Shown here: positions 42,635-53,215 of the stretch, piece by piece
Position numbering within the stretch: position 1 is the first letter of the stretch
Layout of the letters: each line of letters opens with the position of its first letter
NCBI GenBank assembly: GCA_003599485.1
Contig: QZKM01000027.1
Location: forward strand, 1-64,000
DNA from: Gammaproteobacteria bacterium
Lineage (GTDB): Bacteria > Pseudomonadota > Gammaproteobacteria > SURF-13
DNA length: 64,000 bases
Direction: 5' to 3'
Made by a program: the position numbers and the translations under genes
Notes under the pieces: model-generated
The model's database searches: none
Told to the model about the DNA's origin: nothing
Seen by the model: the letters and a program-made list of their open reading frames with translations, nothing else

Positions 42635-43591
42635 GTGATGAATCAGGTATGCGTATATATCGGCGCGGCGCTGGCGCGTTACGGCTTCGGCCACGGCCAC
42701 CCGTTCGGCCCGGACCGGATGGATGCGTTTTGGGATGAAGCGCAGCGGCTGGGGCTGGACCGGCGCGTCAGCGTGTGCGCGCCGGTGCAGGCGGCCCAGG
42801 AAGAGATCGAGCGCTTTCACACCCGCGAGTATGTGGAGCGCGTCAAGCTGCACTCGCAAACCGGCCAAGGCTATCTCGACTACGGCGACACGCCCGCATT
42901 TCCCGGCGTGTACGAAGCGGCGGCCACCGTAACCGGCTCCGCGCTCGACGCCATGCGCCGTATCATGCGCGGAGAATGCCGGCGCGCCTTCGTGCCCATC
43001 GCGGGCCTGCACCACGCGCGGCGCGACACGGCGGCGGGCTTTTGCGTGTTCAACGACTGCGGCGTGGTGATCGAGAGCCTGCGCGCGGAGTTCGGCGTAA
43101 AGCGCATCGCCTACGTGGACATAGACGCGCACCACGGCGATGGCGTGTTCTACGCCTATCAGGATGATCCGCAGGTGTTCATCGCCGACCTGCATGAAGA
43201 CGGGCGCTATTTATACCCCGGCACCGGCGCGGCGCACGAGCGCGGCACGGGCGCCGCCGTGGGCACCAAGCTTAATATACCGCTGCCGCCGGGCGCGACC
43301 GATCAGGATTTTATTGCCGCCTGGCCGCGCGTGGAGCATTTCCTGCGCGACGCGCGTCCGGAGTTCATCCTTTTGCAATGCGGCGCGGACAGCCTGGCCG
43401 ATGATCCCATCACTCACCTGCGCTACAGCCGCGAAGCGCACCGCCACGCCGCCGCGAGCCTGTGTGCGATTGCTGACGAATGTTGCGCGGGACGCCTGCT
43501 CGCCCTCGGCGGCGGCGGTTACAACCGGGCCAATCTGTCGTCCGCGTGGACAGCGGTGGTGCAAGCCTTGGTGGAATGCCAGCCGTTATGA
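42635..43591 (+). CDS. histone deacetylase family/acetoin utilisation protein
   Basis: IAGLHHARRDTAAGFCVFNDCGVVIESL; RIAYVDIDAHHGDGVFYAYQDD; LALGGGGYN. Confidence 0.93.
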   Translation: MMNQVCVYIGAALARYGFGHGHPFGPDRMDAFWDEAQRLGLDRRVSVCAPVQAAQEEIERFHTREYVERVKLHSQTGQGYLDYGDTPAFPGVYEAAATVTGSALDAMRRIMRGECRRAFVPIAGLHHARRDTAAGFCVFNDCGVVIESLRAEFGVKRIAYVDIDAHHGDGVFYAYQDDPQVFIADLHEDGRYLYPGTGAAHERGTGAAVGTKLNIPLPPGATDQDFIAAWPRVEHFLRDARPEFILLQCGADSLADDPITHLRYSREAHRHAAASLCAIADECCAGRLLALGGGGYNRANLSSAWTAVVQALVECQPL

Positions 43592-44074
43592 AGCAATGCT
43601 CACCTTCTGCATCACCACCGGCTCGATGGGCTTGTCGCCGCGGTCACGCGCCACGCAGGCGATGGCGTCCACCACCTCCTGGCCTTCAGTGACGCGCCCG
43701 AAGATGGTGTAGTTGGGCGGCAGCGGGTAGTCCGCGTGCATGATGAAAAACTGCGAACGGTTGGTGTCCGGCCCGGCGTTGGCCATCGCCACCGTACCAG
43801 CCTTATAGCCGTGCTGGTAGAGTTCAGATGTTGCGGCGATCTCATCGGCAAAGCGCCCGCCCCAGGCCGAGTCGCCGCCACGCCCGGTGCCGGTGGGGTC
43901 GCCGCCCTGGATCATGAAGCCCTTGATGACGCGGTGAAAGATCACGCCGTCGTAATAGCCGCGCCCGGCGAGGGTGATGAAGTTTTCCGTGGTCCTGGGC
44001 GCGTCCGTCTCCAGCAACTCAAACCGGATGGTTCCCTTATTGGTTTCAATTACCGCGCTGCGCGATGATTTCAC
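43586..44074 (-). CDS. ppiB: peptidyl-prolyl cis-trans isomerase (cyclophilin)
   Basis: VIFHRVIKGFMIQGGDPTGTGRGG; ANAGPDTNRSQFFI. Confidence 0.94.
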   Translation of the reverse strand: MKSSRSAVIETNKGTIRFELLETDAPRTTENFITLAGRGYYDGVIFHRVIKGFMIQGGDPTGTGRGGDSAWGGRFADEIAATSELYQHGYKAGTVAMANAGPDTNRSQFFIMHADYPLPPNYTIFGRVTEGQEVVDAIACVARDRGDKPIEPVVMQKVSIAS

Positions 44075-44286
44075 TCTTGCCGCTCCGCACCCGCCTTATG
44101 GCTGTTCAAGGCCTTGAAGAAACACCACAGCAGCGAGACCAGCCAATACAACAGGCTCCAGCCCACACCCGCCGCCATCATGAGCGCAGGACTGAAGCTA
44201 AACCAGGTCAGGATCAGCACGATGATGAGCGAGACGATCCAGGCGGGAATGCGGTTTTGCAGGCACACGTACAGGCGTTGCATCAT
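44071..44286 (-). CDS. small two-TM hypothetical protein
   Basis: 71-aa hydrophobic ORF overlapping the ppiB start. Confidence 0.6.
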   Translation of the reverse strand: MMQRLYVCLQNRIPAWIVSLIIVLILTWFSFSPALMMAAGVGWSLLYWLVSLLWCFFKALNSHKAGAERQE

Positions 44287-44433
44287 GGGTCACTCCTTGG
44301 CCGGTTATATGGCCGCCGTTTTAGTCCGGTTCAGTGTAGCGCAAGCATTTCTTTTCCGCACTAAAATCACCGCCGGGCCGCGAAACAGCGGGTGAAATCG
44401 GCTATCATTAGGGTTTTTACTTCAGGGAAAGCC

Positions 44434-45690
44434 ATGTTCAGCAAAAGCATGAAAATCGCCGGCTTCGACGACGAGTTGTGGAACGCCATGCAGGCGGAAA
44501 GCCGGCGTCAGGAGGAACACATCGAACTCATCGCATCGGAAAATTACGCCAGCCCCAGGGTGCTGGAGGCGCAGGGCTCGGTGCTCACCAATAAATACGC
44601 CGAAGGCTACCCCGGCAAGCGCTACTACGGCGGCTGCGAACACGTGGACGTGGCCGAGCAGCTTGCCATCACGCGCGTGAAAAAACTGTTCGGCGCGGAT
44701 TATGCCAACGTGCAGCCGCACTCCGGCTCGCAGGCCAACGCCGCGGTATACATGGCGCTGCTCAACCCGGGCGACACCATCCTGGGGATGAGCCTCGCGC
44801 ACGGCGGGCACCTCACGCACGGGGCCAAGGTGAATTTTTCCGGCAAAATTTACAACGCCGTGCAGTACGGTCTCGACCCCGCCACGGGCGAGATTGATTA
44901 CGGTCAGGTTGAAAGGCTCGCGCTGGAACACAAACCCAAGATGGTCGTGGCGGGTTTTTCCGCCTATTCGCGCGTGGTGGACTGGCAACGCTTCCGCGCC
45001 ATCGCGGACAAGGTAGGCGCCTATTTATTCGTGGACATCGCGCATCCCGCGGGGCTCATCGCGGCGGGCGTGTACCCCAGTCCGGTGAATATCGCGGACA
45101 TCACCACCTCCACCACCCACAAGACGCTGCGCGGCCCGCGCGGCGGCATCATCTTGGCGCGCGCCAATCCGGACATCGAGAAAAAACTCAACTCCATCGT
45201 GTTCCCCGGCATCCAGGGCGGGCCGCTGATGCACGTGATCGCCGCCAAGGCGGTGGCCTTCAAGGAGGCGCTGGCCCCGGAGTTCAAGGCCTATCAGCAA
45301 CAGGTGCTCGACAACGCGCGCGCCATGGCCAAGACCGTGATCGAGCGCGGCTATAACGTGGTCTCCGGCGGCACCGACAATCATTTATTCCTGGTGGACC
45401 TGGTGAGCAAAAATCTCACCGGCAAGGACGCCGAGGCGGCGCTCGGCAAGGCGAACATCACGGTGAACAAAAACGCCGTGCCCAACGATCCGCAGTCGCC
45501 GTTTGTCACCAGCGGCATCCGCATCGGCACCCCGGCCATCACCACGCGCGGTTTTAACGAAAATGACGCGCGTCTGCTCGCGGGCTGGATCTGCGACGTG
45601 CTGGACAACATCGCGGATGAAAAGGTGATCGCGCGCGTCAAGCAACAGGCGCTCGACATCTGCCACCGCCTGCCGGTGTATGGCAACTAA
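44434..45690 (+). CDS. glyA: serine hydroxymethyltransferase
   Basis: [46 protein letters not shown]. Confidence 0.97.
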   Translation: MFSKSMKIAGFDDELWNAMQAESRRQEEHIELIASENYASPRVLEAQGSVLTNKYAEGYPGKRYYGGCEHVDVAEQLAITRVKKLFGADYANVQPHSGSQANAAVYMALLNPGDTILGMSLAHGGHLTHGAKVNFSGKIYNAVQYGLDPATGEIDYGQVERLALEHKPKMVVAGFSAYSRVVDWQRFRAIADKVGAYLFVDIAHPAGLIAAGVYPSPVNIADITTSTTHKTLRGPRGGIILARANPDIEKKLNSIVFPGIQGGPLMHVIAAKAVAFKEALAPEFKAYQQQVLDNARAMAKTVIERGYNVVSGGTDNHLFLVDLVSKNLTGKDAEAALGKANITVNKNAVPNDPQSPFVTSGIRIGTPAITTRGFNENDARLLAGWICDVLDNIADEKVIARVKQQALDICHRLPVYGN

Positions 45691-45715
45691 CCACCCTTAA
45701 ACGGAAGACGCATCC

Positions 45716-46222
45716 ATGCGCTGCCCCTTTTGCGGAGCCGAAGACACCAAGGTAGTGGACTCGCGCCTGGCGAGCGAAGGCAGCCAGGTGCGCCGCCGCC
45801 GCGAGTGTCTGGTGTGCGGCGAGCGCTACACCACCTTCGAGTCCGCTGAACTTACCATGCCGCGCATCATCAAGCGCGACGGCAGCCGGGTCAATTTTGA
45901 TGAAGACAAGCTGCGCGGCGGCATGATGCGCGCCCTGGAGAAACGCCCGGTGGCGAGCGACCAGATCGAGGCCGCCGTGCAGCGCCTCAAGCAGCGCCTG
46001 CGCGCCAGCGGCGAGCGCGAACTGCCTTCGCGCACCCTGGGCGAGTGGGTGATGGACGAGCTGCGGGCGCTGGATGAAGTCGCCTACGTGCGCTTCGCCT
46101 CGGTGTACCGCAGCTTCCAGGACGTGCGCGCCTTCCGCGAAGAGATCGAGCGCCTGGAAAACCGGCCCGCCGCAGAGGCCAAAAATCAACTCCCGCTGAT
46201 TACCGAAGTTTCCAAAAAATGA
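45716..46222 (+). CDS. nrdR: transcriptional repressor NrdR
   Basis: [42 protein letters not shown]. Confidence 0.97.
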   Translation: MRCPFCGAEDTKVVDSRLASEGSQVRRRRECLVCGERYTTFESAELTMPRIIKRDGSRVNFDEDKLRGGMMRALEKRPVASDQIEAAVQRLKQRLRASGERELPSRTLGEWVMDELRALDEVAYVRFASVYRSFQDVRAFREEIERLENRPAAEAKNQLPLITEVSKK

Positions 46223-47319
46223 CGGCGCAGGATCACGCCTGCATGGCGCACGCCCTGCGACTGGCGGCGCGCGGCTTGTACACGGCGCACCCGAATCCGC
46301 GCGTCGGCTGCGTCATCGTGCAGGGCGGCGAGATCGTGGGAGAAGGCTGGCACCAGCGCACCGGCGAGGCGCACGCGGAAATCCACGCATTAAATGAAGC
46401 CGGTGAGCGCGCGCGCGGCGCGACGGCGTACGTCACGCTGGAGCCCTGCTGCCATCACGGCCGCACCCCGCCCTGCACCGAAGCGCTCATCCAGGCGGGC
46501 GTGGCGCGCGTGGTGACGGCCATGCTTGACCCCAATCCGAAAGTAGCGGGCCACGGGTTACAGCAGTTAAGCGCGGCAGGCATCAGTGTAGAACACGGCC
46601 TCATGCAGGCCGAGGCCGAGAAGCTGAATCGCGGCTTTGTCACGCGCATGCAATCGGGCCGCCCGTTCGTGCGCGTGAAGCTGGCCATGACGCTGGACGG
46701 ACGCACCGCGGCGGCCGATGGCGAGAGCAGGTGGATCAGCGGCGAGGCGGCGCGGGCCGATGTGCAGCGCCTGCGCGCCGAGAGCGGCGCGATTCTGACC
46801 GGCATCAATACCGTGCTGCACGATGATCCGCTGCTCACCGTGCGCCTGCCGGAGCTCGATGAGGCGGAAGGCAAGCCGCCGCTGCGCGTGGTGCTGGATT
46901 CGCGCCTGCGCTTCCCGCCCAACGCGCGCATGCTCACCCGGCCGGGACACACCCTGGTCATCACCGGCGCGCTGGGTATGGTAGAAAAAAATCATCTGGC
47001 CGCGGCCGAGGTCATCACGCTCGCCGGGCCGAAGGGGAAGGTGGATCTCTACGCCGCGCTGCATCATCTCTCCGCGCGGCATGAGATCAACGACGTGCTG
47101 GTCGAGGCCGGGCCGGTTTTAAGCGGCGCACTGGTCGAGGCACAGCTTGTGGATGAGTTCATTATTTATCTCGCGCCTGCGCTGCTCGGCGATAACGCGC
47201 GCGGCCTGCTGCACTTGCCCGCGTTGCAACACCTGGCGCAGCGCGTCGCGCTCGACATCCTCGATCTGCGCGCGATTGGCCGGGACTGGCGCATCACGGC
47301 CAAACCGCTGTATACCTGA
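46219..47319 (+). CDS. ribD: bifunctional riboflavin deaminase/reductase RibD
   Basis: [40 protein letters not shown]. Confidence 0.95.
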   Translation: MTAQDHACMAHALRLAARGLYTAHPNPRVGCVIVQGGEIVGEGWHQRTGEAHAEIHALNEAGERARGATAYVTLEPCCHHGRTPPCTEALIQAGVARVVTAMLDPNPKVAGHGLQQLSAAGISVEHGLMQAEAEKLNRGFVTRMQSGRPFVRVKLAMTLDGRTAAADGESRWISGEAARADVQRLRAESGAILTGINTVLHDDPLLTVRLPELDEAEGKPPLRVVLDSRLRFPPNARMLTRPGHTLVITGALGMVEKNHLAAAEVITLAGPKGKVDLYAALHHLSARHEINDVLVEAGPVLSGALVEAQLVDEFIIYLAPALLGDNARGLLHLPALQHLAQRVALDILDLRAIGRDWRITAKPLYT

Positions 47320-47368
47320 CGTCTGGCCACTCTGGTGTTTACCCGCTAAGATGAACTCTTAATGTCCC

Positions 47369-47962
47369 ATGTTCACCGGCATTATTCAGTCTGTAGGCGC
47401 CATCGCCGAGCTGCAACGCAAAGGCGCGGACACGCGTGCGCGCATTGCAACCGGCGGCCTTGATCTGTCCAGTATACGCGTGGGCGACAGCATCGCGGTT
47501 TCAGGCGTGTGTCTTACCGTGACGGAACATGACGCGAAAAGTTTTGCCGTGGACATCTCGGCGGAGACGCTGCGCTGTACCACGTTTTCCTCGCTCGCCG
47601 CGGGTGCGCGCGTCAATCTGGAGCCGGCGCTCGCCGCGGGCGCGCCGCTGGGCGGCCATTTCGTCACCGGGCACGTGGACGGCGTGGGGCGCGTGCTGGA
47701 CTGCCGGCCTGAAGGCGCATCGCGGCGAGTGAGCATCGAGGTTCCTCATGCGCTGGCGAAATACATCGCTGCGAAAGGCTCCCTCTGCGTGGACGGCGTG
47801 AGCCTCACTGTGAATGAGATCAATGGCAATGCCTGCACCGTCAATCTCATTCCACACACCCTGCAACACACCACGCTGGGCGCGCTGGCCGCGGGCGCGC
47901 AGGTCAACCTGGAAGTGGACATCATCGCGCGTTATCTGGAGAGGCTGCACGCATGCCGCTGA
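47369..47962 (+). CDS. ribE: riboflavin synthase alpha subunit
   Basis: MFTGIIQSVGAIAEL; GDSIAVSGVCLTV; GHFVTGHVDGVG. Confidence 0.95.
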   Translation: MFTGIIQSVGAIAELQRKGADTRARIATGGLDLSSIRVGDSIAVSGVCLTVTEHDAKSFAVDISAETLRCTTFSSLAAGARVNLEPALAAGAPLGGHFVTGHVDGVGRVLDCRPEGASRRVSIEVPHALAKYIAAKGSLCVDGVSLTVNEINGNACTVNLIPHTLQHTTLGALAAGAQVNLEVDIIARYLERLHACR

Positions 47963-49050
47963 ACACCATTGAAGACATCATCGCCGACATCCGCGCCGGC
48001 AAAATGGTCATCCTGATGGACGACGAGGGGCGCGAGAACGAGGGCGATCTCATCATGGCCGCGATCCACGTGCGCCCGGAGGACATCAACTTCATGGCGC
48101 GCTACGGGCGCGGCCTGATCTGCCTCACGCTCACGCGCGAGCGCTGCGCCGCGCTGCGCCTGCCGCTCATGGTAAGCGACAATTACACCCAGCACGGCAC
48201 CAATTTCACCCTCTCCATCGAGGCCGCGCGCGGCGTGAGCACCGGCATCTCGGCGCAGGATCGCGCGCGCACCATCCGCGCCGCGGTGGCCCCGAACGCC
48301 CAACCCTCCGACCTGGTGCAACCCGGCCACATCTTCCCGCTCATGGCGCAGCCGGGCGGGGTGCTGACGCGCGCCGGCCACACCGAGGCGGCGTGCGACC
48401 TCGCCTATCTCGCGGGGCTGGAACCAGCGGGCGTGATCGTGGAAATCCTGAATGAGGACGGCAGCATGGCGCGCCGCGCCGATCTGGAAAAATTCGCGCG
48501 CGAACACGGCCTCAAGATCGGCACCATCGCCGACCTGATCCGTTATCGCGTGCAGTCCGAAAAAACCGTGCAGCGCGTATCCGATACGCGGGTGCAGACC
48601 GGCAGCGGCGAGTTCAGGCTGGTGACCTATCGTGATACCATGGATAACGAACTGCACCTTGCCCTGGTGCGCGGCGTGATTGAGAAGGACAAGCCGGCGC
48701 CGGTGCGCGTGCACCTGCCCACCACCTGCGATGCGCTGGGCATGCTGCGCGCCGATGGCAACTGGACCCTGCACAGCGCGCTGCAATATATTGCAGCGCA
48801 GAATCACGGCGTGGTGGTCGTGCTGCGCCGGCCCGAAACCCCGGATGAGCTGTTGCAACGCCTGGAGCAGCGCGGCGCAGCGCACGAGGCCGCGGAGGAC
48901 ATCCGCACCTATGGCGTGGGCGCGCAGATTCTCGCCGACCTCGGCGTGCGCAAGATGCGCGTGTTGAGCGCGCCCAAGAAAATACACGCGCTTTCGGGGT
49001 TTGATCTTGAAATCGTGGAATACCTGACTCCGCCGCAGGCGGGAAAATAA
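47953..49050 (+). CDS. ribBA: 3,4-dihydroxy-2-butanone 4-phosphate synthase/GTP cyclohydrolase II-like
   Basis: MVILMDDEGRENEGDLIMAAIHV; C-terminal RibA-like domain. Confidence 0.94.
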   Translation: MPLNTIEDIIADIRAGKMVILMDDEGRENEGDLIMAAIHVRPEDINFMARYGRGLICLTLTRERCAALRLPLMVSDNYTQHGTNFTLSIEAARGVSTGISAQDRARTIRAAVAPNAQPSDLVQPGHIFPLMAQPGGVLTRAGHTEAACDLAYLAGLEPAGVIVEILNEDGSMARRADLEKFAREHGLKIGTIADLIRYRVQSEKTVQRVSDTRVQTGSGEFRLVTYRDTMDNELHLALVRGVIEKDKPAPVRVHLPTTCDALGMLRADGNWTLHSALQYIAAQNHGVVVVLRRPETPDELLQRLEQRGAAHEAAEDIRTYGVGAQILADLGVRKMRVLSAPKKIHALSGFDLEIVEYLTPPQAGK

Positions 49051-49063
49051 TCCGTAGCCACCC

Positions 49064-49591
49064 ATGAATAAGTCCAAACCCGCAAAAATTGATTTCACCC
49101 TGCGCGATGTGCGCCTCGCCATCATCGCGGCGCGCTTCAACGCCGACATCGTGGAAGGCCTGTTAAACGGGGCGCTGGACGCGCTACAGCGCCACGGCGT
49201 GACGCGGCGGCAGATCCGCGTGGTGCGCGTGCCGGGCGCGTTCGAGATACCGCTGGCGGCCAAACTTTTAAGCGGCGTCGAGGGCGGCTATGACGCGCTC
49301 ATCGCGCTCGGCGCGGTGGTGCGCGGCGAAACGCCGCACTTTGAATATGTGTGCGGCGCCTGCACCCAGGGCCTGCTGCAAACCGGCTGGTGGCTCAACA
49401 TGCCGGTCGGCTTCGGCGTGCTGACCGTGAACACCACGCGTCAGGCCGCCGCGCGCGCACGGCCCGGCGCCAACAACAAAGGCGCCGAGGCGGCCCTCGC
49501 CGCGCTGGAGATGATTCAACTCAAGCGCGAACTCGGCGCTCCGCCTGCCAAACCCCGCCGCAGGATACGCGCAAAACGCGGTGCGGCATGA
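49064..49591 (+). CDS. ribH: 6,7-dimethyl-8-ribityllumazine synthase
   Basis: RLAIIAARFNADIVEGLLNGALDAL; VPGAFEIPLAAKLL; GAVVRGETPHFEYVC. Confidence 0.94.
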   Translation: MNKSKPAKIDFTLRDVRLAIIAARFNADIVEGLLNGALDALQRHGVTRRQIRVVRVPGAFEIPLAAKLLSGVEGGYDALIALGAVVRGETPHFEYVCGACTQGLLQTGWWLNMPVGFGVLTVNTTRQAAARARPGANNKGAEAALAALEMIQLKRELGAPPAKPRRRIRAKRGAA

Positions 49592-50013
49592 GCCGCGCCC
49601 GCAGCCGCGCGCGGCAGCTTGCGTTGCAAGCGCTGTATCAGTGGCACGTCACGCGCCAGGACAGCGCCGAGATCAGCGCGCAGTTTGCCGCGGAGCAGGA
49701 CTTGCGCCAGGCCGAAGTGGAATATTTTCAGGAACTGCTGAAAAACATCGCGCTGCATCACGCGGAGCTTGACGCGCTGTACGCCCCGCTGCTGGACCGC
49801 CCGCTTGATGAAGTGGACCCGGTGGAGTGCGCCATCCTGCGTATCGGCGCCTATGAGCTGCAACATCGCCCGGACATCCCGTATCGCGTGGTCATCAACG
49901 AGGCGCTGGAACTCGCCAAGCTGTTCGGCAGCGCGCACAGCCACAAATACATCAACGGCATCCTGGACAAACTCGCGCGCCAATTGCGCGCGGCGGAACT
50001 CGCCGGGCCCTGA
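49588..50013 (+). CDS. nusB: transcription antitermination factor NusB
   Basis: MSRARSRARQLALQALYQWHVTRQD; IPYRVVINEALELAKLFGSAHSHKYINGILDKLA. Confidence 0.95.
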   Translation: MSRARSRARQLALQALYQWHVTRQDSAEISAQFAAEQDLRQAEVEYFQELLKNIALHHAELDALYAPLLDRPLDEVDPVECAILRIGAYELQHRPDIPYRVVINEALELAKLFGSAHSHKYINGILDKLARQLRAAELAGP

Positions 50014-50015
50014 AC

Positions 50016-50969
50016 ATGGACGAGTTTGCGCTGATCAAGCGCTATTTCACGCGCCGCACGCCGCGCTCACCGCACGTCGTCCTCGGCATCGGCGACGACG
50101 CGGCCGTGCTCGATATTCCCGCTGGCATGCAGCTTGCCGTATCCGTGGATACGCTGGTTTCAGGCGTGCATTTTCCAACCAGCACCGAACCTTACGACAT
50201 CGGCTACAAAGCGCTGGCGGTGAATTTAAGCGACATGGCGGCGATGGGCGCGGAACCCTTCGCCGCCACGCTCGCGCTCACCCTGCCGCAGGCGGATGAA
50301 GCCTGGCTGCAACGCTTCAGCGGCGGCTTTTTCGATCTCGCCGCGCGCTACCACGTCCAGCTCATCGGCGGCGACACCACGTGCGGCCCGCTTTCCATCA
50401 CGGTGCAAATTCACGGCCTGTTGCCGCAGGGCGCGGCGCTGCTGCGCAGCGGCGCACGCCCGGATGACGCGATTTACGTCACCGGCACGCTGGGCGATGC
50501 GGGCCTGGGGCTGCTTGCCGCGCAAAACAAGATGACATTACCCGATCCGCAGCGCGCGCTGGACAAACTCAATCGCCCCGAGCCGCGCGTGCTGGAAGGC
50601 ATGGCGCTGCGCGGCATCGCCGGCAGCGCAATAGACGTTTCCGACGGCCTCCTGGCCGACCTCGGCCACATCCTCAAGGCAAGCGGCGCGGGCGCGCGGC
50701 TCAACCTGGACGCGCTGCCGCTCTCGCCCGATGTGCGCGCCTGCGACGAGGAACAAGCTCACGCGATTGCGCTCAGCGCTGGAGATGATTACGAACTCTG
50801 CTTCACCGTTCCATCTTCTAAAGAAGCGGCGCTCAAGCGCGCGTTTGAAACATTCTCCTGCGCCTGCACGCGCGTGGGGGTGATAGAACGCGAACCCGGT
50901 TTGCGCTGCGTGCGCGCCGATGGCTCGCTTTATGTACCCAAAGCTTCCGGCTATGACCACTTCAGGTAA
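50016..50969 (+). CDS. thiL: thiamine-phosphate kinase
   Basis: MDEFALIKRYFTRR; LGIGDDAAVLDIPAGMQLAVSVDTLVSGVHF. Confidence 0.95.
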   Translation: MDEFALIKRYFTRRTPRSPHVVLGIGDDAAVLDIPAGMQLAVSVDTLVSGVHFPTSTEPYDIGYKALAVNLSDMAAMGAEPFAATLALTLPQADEAWLQRFSGGFFDLAARYHVQLIGGDTTCGPLSITVQIHGLLPQGAALLRSGARPDDAIYVTGTLGDAGLGLLAAQNKMTLPDPQRALDKLNRPEPRVLEGMALRGIAGSAIDVSDGLLADLGHILKASGAGARLNLDALPLSPDVRACDEEQAHAIALSAGDDYELCFTVPSSKEAALKRAFETFSCACTRVGVIEREPGLRCVRADGSLYVPKASGYDHFR

Positions 50970-51453
50970 AAGGCCCAAGCTCCCCGCCCACGCGTGGCGT
51001 AATCCGGTGCACTGGCTGGCCTTTGGTCTCGGCCTCGGCGCGCTGCCTTACGCGCCCGGCACCTTCGGCACCCTGCTTGGCGTGGCGTTGTACCTCGCCA
51101 TGCAGTCTTTGCCGCTGTGGCAGTATCTCGCGCTGACCTCGCTGCTGTTCGTGACCGGCATCGCACTCTGCGCCAGCGCCGCGCGCGCGCTCGGTGTGCG
51201 CGACCATCCCGGCATCGTGTGGGACGAAGCGGTGGGCTATCTCATCACCATGTTTGCCGCCCCTCCGGGCTGGGCCTGGATGCTGGCGGGCTTCATCCTG
51301 TTCCGTCTGTTTGACATCTGGAAGCCGTGGCCGGTACGCCTGTGCGATCAAAAAATTCACGGCGGCTTCGGCATCATGCTGGACGATGCGCTGGCCGCCC
51401 TTTATTCCATGTTAGTATTGCACTCCGGTTATTTTTTATATGGACAAATTTGA
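50953..51453 (+). CDS. pgpA: phosphatidylglycerophosphatase A
   Basis: HWLAFGLGLGALPYAPGTFGTLLGVALYL; HPGIVWDEAVGYLITM; IHGGFGIMLDDALAALYSM. Confidence 0.94.
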   Translation: MTTSGKRPKLPAHAWRNPVHWLAFGLGLGALPYAPGTFGTLLGVALYLAMQSLPLWQYLALTSLLFVTGIALCASAARALGVRDHPGIVWDEAVGYLITMFAAPPGWAWMLAGFILFRLFDIWKPWPVRLCDQKIHGGFGIMLDDALAALYSMLVLHSGYFLYGQI

Positions 51454-52300
51454 AAAACTGCGCGACATGGAATCGTTCAGCGATGACATGTTCAATCGTA
51501 TCTTTGGATTCCAGCAGAAGCTGCATCCGGCGTGGAATACCACATTATCCTTCGACCAGCGCATCCAGGATTTGCCGTTGCATTATCTGGTATTCAGCAA
51601 CCCTGATCGTGATCCCAAACAGTTCGGCTCCACGGTTGCGCCGTATTACCCGCTGCGCGGCGAGATGCGCACGCTGGCGCACTATATTAAACAGGTGGCG
51701 CAAAATCCCGTGGTGTGCGATCTGCACCCCGGCAACGGCTTCACCGGCAGCCTGCTGGCGCGCGAGGGCGTAAAGGTGATCGGCGTGCGTGACGCGCAGG
51801 CCAAGCCAAACCAGATCAAGGACTTTTACGACGGCGCCTGTTATGAAATGCGTGAGGCGCGCATCGAGCAGATTGGTTTTGCGTTTGACGTGGCGCTCTC
51901 CTCCTGGATGCCCGCGGGCGAAAACTTCACGCCGCAAATACTCCGGTACACACCCAAACTCATCATCTTTATCCACACTGACCACGTGGACGAAACCACT
52001 CACATCCCCCAGACCGGCACGCCTGAGGCGTTCCGTGACTTGCCGGCGCGCTACCAATTAATCGCCGAGTGGAGCATCACGCGCCCGCAAGACATGTTCC
52101 ACGAAATCTGGCCGGACTTGAGTCAAAATATCGAAGAAACGCGCCGGGTAAAAATCTACGCCGACGCACCGTTTCATCACCTGGCAGCTCCAGGCGACGA
52201 ATTGGGCGGTGAAAAATACCCGTGGGAGAATGAACTGGACATGATTCTGCTGGCGCTGGAGGCCAAGACCCACTTGCGCGCCATGGGGCATCAGCTATAG
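51440..52300 (+). CDS. uncharacterised conserved-looking protein with SAM-methyltransferase-like region
   Basis: PVVCDLHPGNGFTGSLLAREGVKVIGVRDAQ resembles a Rossmann motif I/II; 286 aa, overlaps the pgpA end. Confidence 0.7.
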   Translation: MDKFEKLRDMESFSDDMFNRIFGFQQKLHPAWNTTLSFDQRIQDLPLHYLVFSNPDRDPKQFGSTVAPYYPLRGEMRTLAHYIKQVAQNPVVCDLHPGNGFTGSLLAREGVKVIGVRDAQAKPNQIKDFYDGACYEMREARIEQIGFAFDVALSSWMPAGENFTPQILRYTPKLIIFIHTDHVDETTHIPQTGTPEAFRDLPARYQLIAEWSITRPQDMFHEIWPDLSQNIEETRRVKIYADAPFHHLAAPGDELGGEKYPWENELDMILLALEAKTHLRAMGHQL

Positions 52301-53128
52301 AAAGCGCATGGACAGGTCAACGGCGCGCACGTTTTTTGTAAGGTCGCCCACGGAGATAAAATCCACCCCGGTTTCCGCGATGGCGCGGACGTTTTCCAGC
52401 GTCACGCCGCCGGAGACTTCCAGCAGGGCGCGCTTACCGGTTTCACGCACCGCGACGTTCAGATCGGGCAGGATGAAATTGTCGAGCAGGATGCGTTGGG
52501 CGCCCGCATGCAGCGCCTCATCCAACTCAACCAGATTACGCACCTCGACCTCAACCAGACTATCCGGTGGCGCGGAAATCTGCGCCGCGCGCAGCGCGGC
52601 GGTCAACGAGCCTGCGGCGCGGATGTGGTTTTCCTTGATTAGAATTCCGTCGTAGAGGCCCATGCGGTGATTGTGGCCGCCGCCGCAACTGACCGCGTAT
52701 TTTTGCGCGCGGCGCAGGCCGGGCAGGGTCTTGCGCGTGTCCAGCACTTTAACGCCCGTGCCGCGCACCGCATCCGCATAACAGCGCGCCAGCGTCGCCG
52801 TGCCGGACAAGGTCTGCAAAAAATTCAGCGCCGTGCGCTCGCCGCTGAGCAGGGCGCGCGCCGGGCCCTGCACCGTGCACACGACCTGATCCGGCGCTAT
52901 GGCCTCACCGTCCGCCGCGCGCCAGGCCACCCTCGCCGCCGCATCCAGTTCACGAAATACGGCGTCAAACCACGCCGCGCCGCACAGCACCGCCGCCTCG
53001 CGGCTGACGACCTCCGCCCTGGCTGAAGCGCCGGGCGAGATGAGCGCCGCGGTAAGATCACCCGCGCCGATATCCTCGGCCAGCGCGCGGCGCACGTCTT
53101 CAAGAATAGTTGGCGCAGGCGGCAACAT
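52295..53128 (-). CDS. nadC: nicotinate-nucleotide pyrophosphorylase (quinolinate phosphoribosyltransferase)
   Basis: LNFLQTLSGTATLARCYADAV; DTRKTLPGLRRAQKYAVSCGGGHNHRMGLYDGILIKENHI. Confidence 0.96.
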   Translation of the reverse strand: MLPPAPTILEDVRRALAEDIGAGDLTAALISPGASARAEVVSREAAVLCGAAWFDAVFRELDAAARVAWRAADGEAIAPDQVVCTVQGPARALLSGERTALNFLQTLSGTATLARCYADAVRGTGVKVLDTRKTLPGLRRAQKYAVSCGGGHNHRMGLYDGILIKENHIRAAGSLTAALRAAQISAPPDSLVEVEVRNLVELDEALHAGAQRILLDNFILPDLNVAVRETGKRALLEVSGGVTLENVRAIAETGVDFISVGDLTKNVRAVDLSMRFL

Positions 53129-53215
53129 GCGCCTAGGGTAAGGTCAAACCATAAAAAAGACCAGTCTGGCCTCCCGTGACGCTGCACCGGGTAGCGGCGG
53201 ATGCAGTGAGCGCCG

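Noticed and set aside
44287-44433. Possible riboswitch upstream of glyA
   Set aside because: No recognisable glycine, SAM or THF riboswitch core in the short leader
47932-49263. 443-aa minus-strand ORF opposite ribBA
   Set aside because: Antisense to a canonical riboflavin gene; no recognisable family
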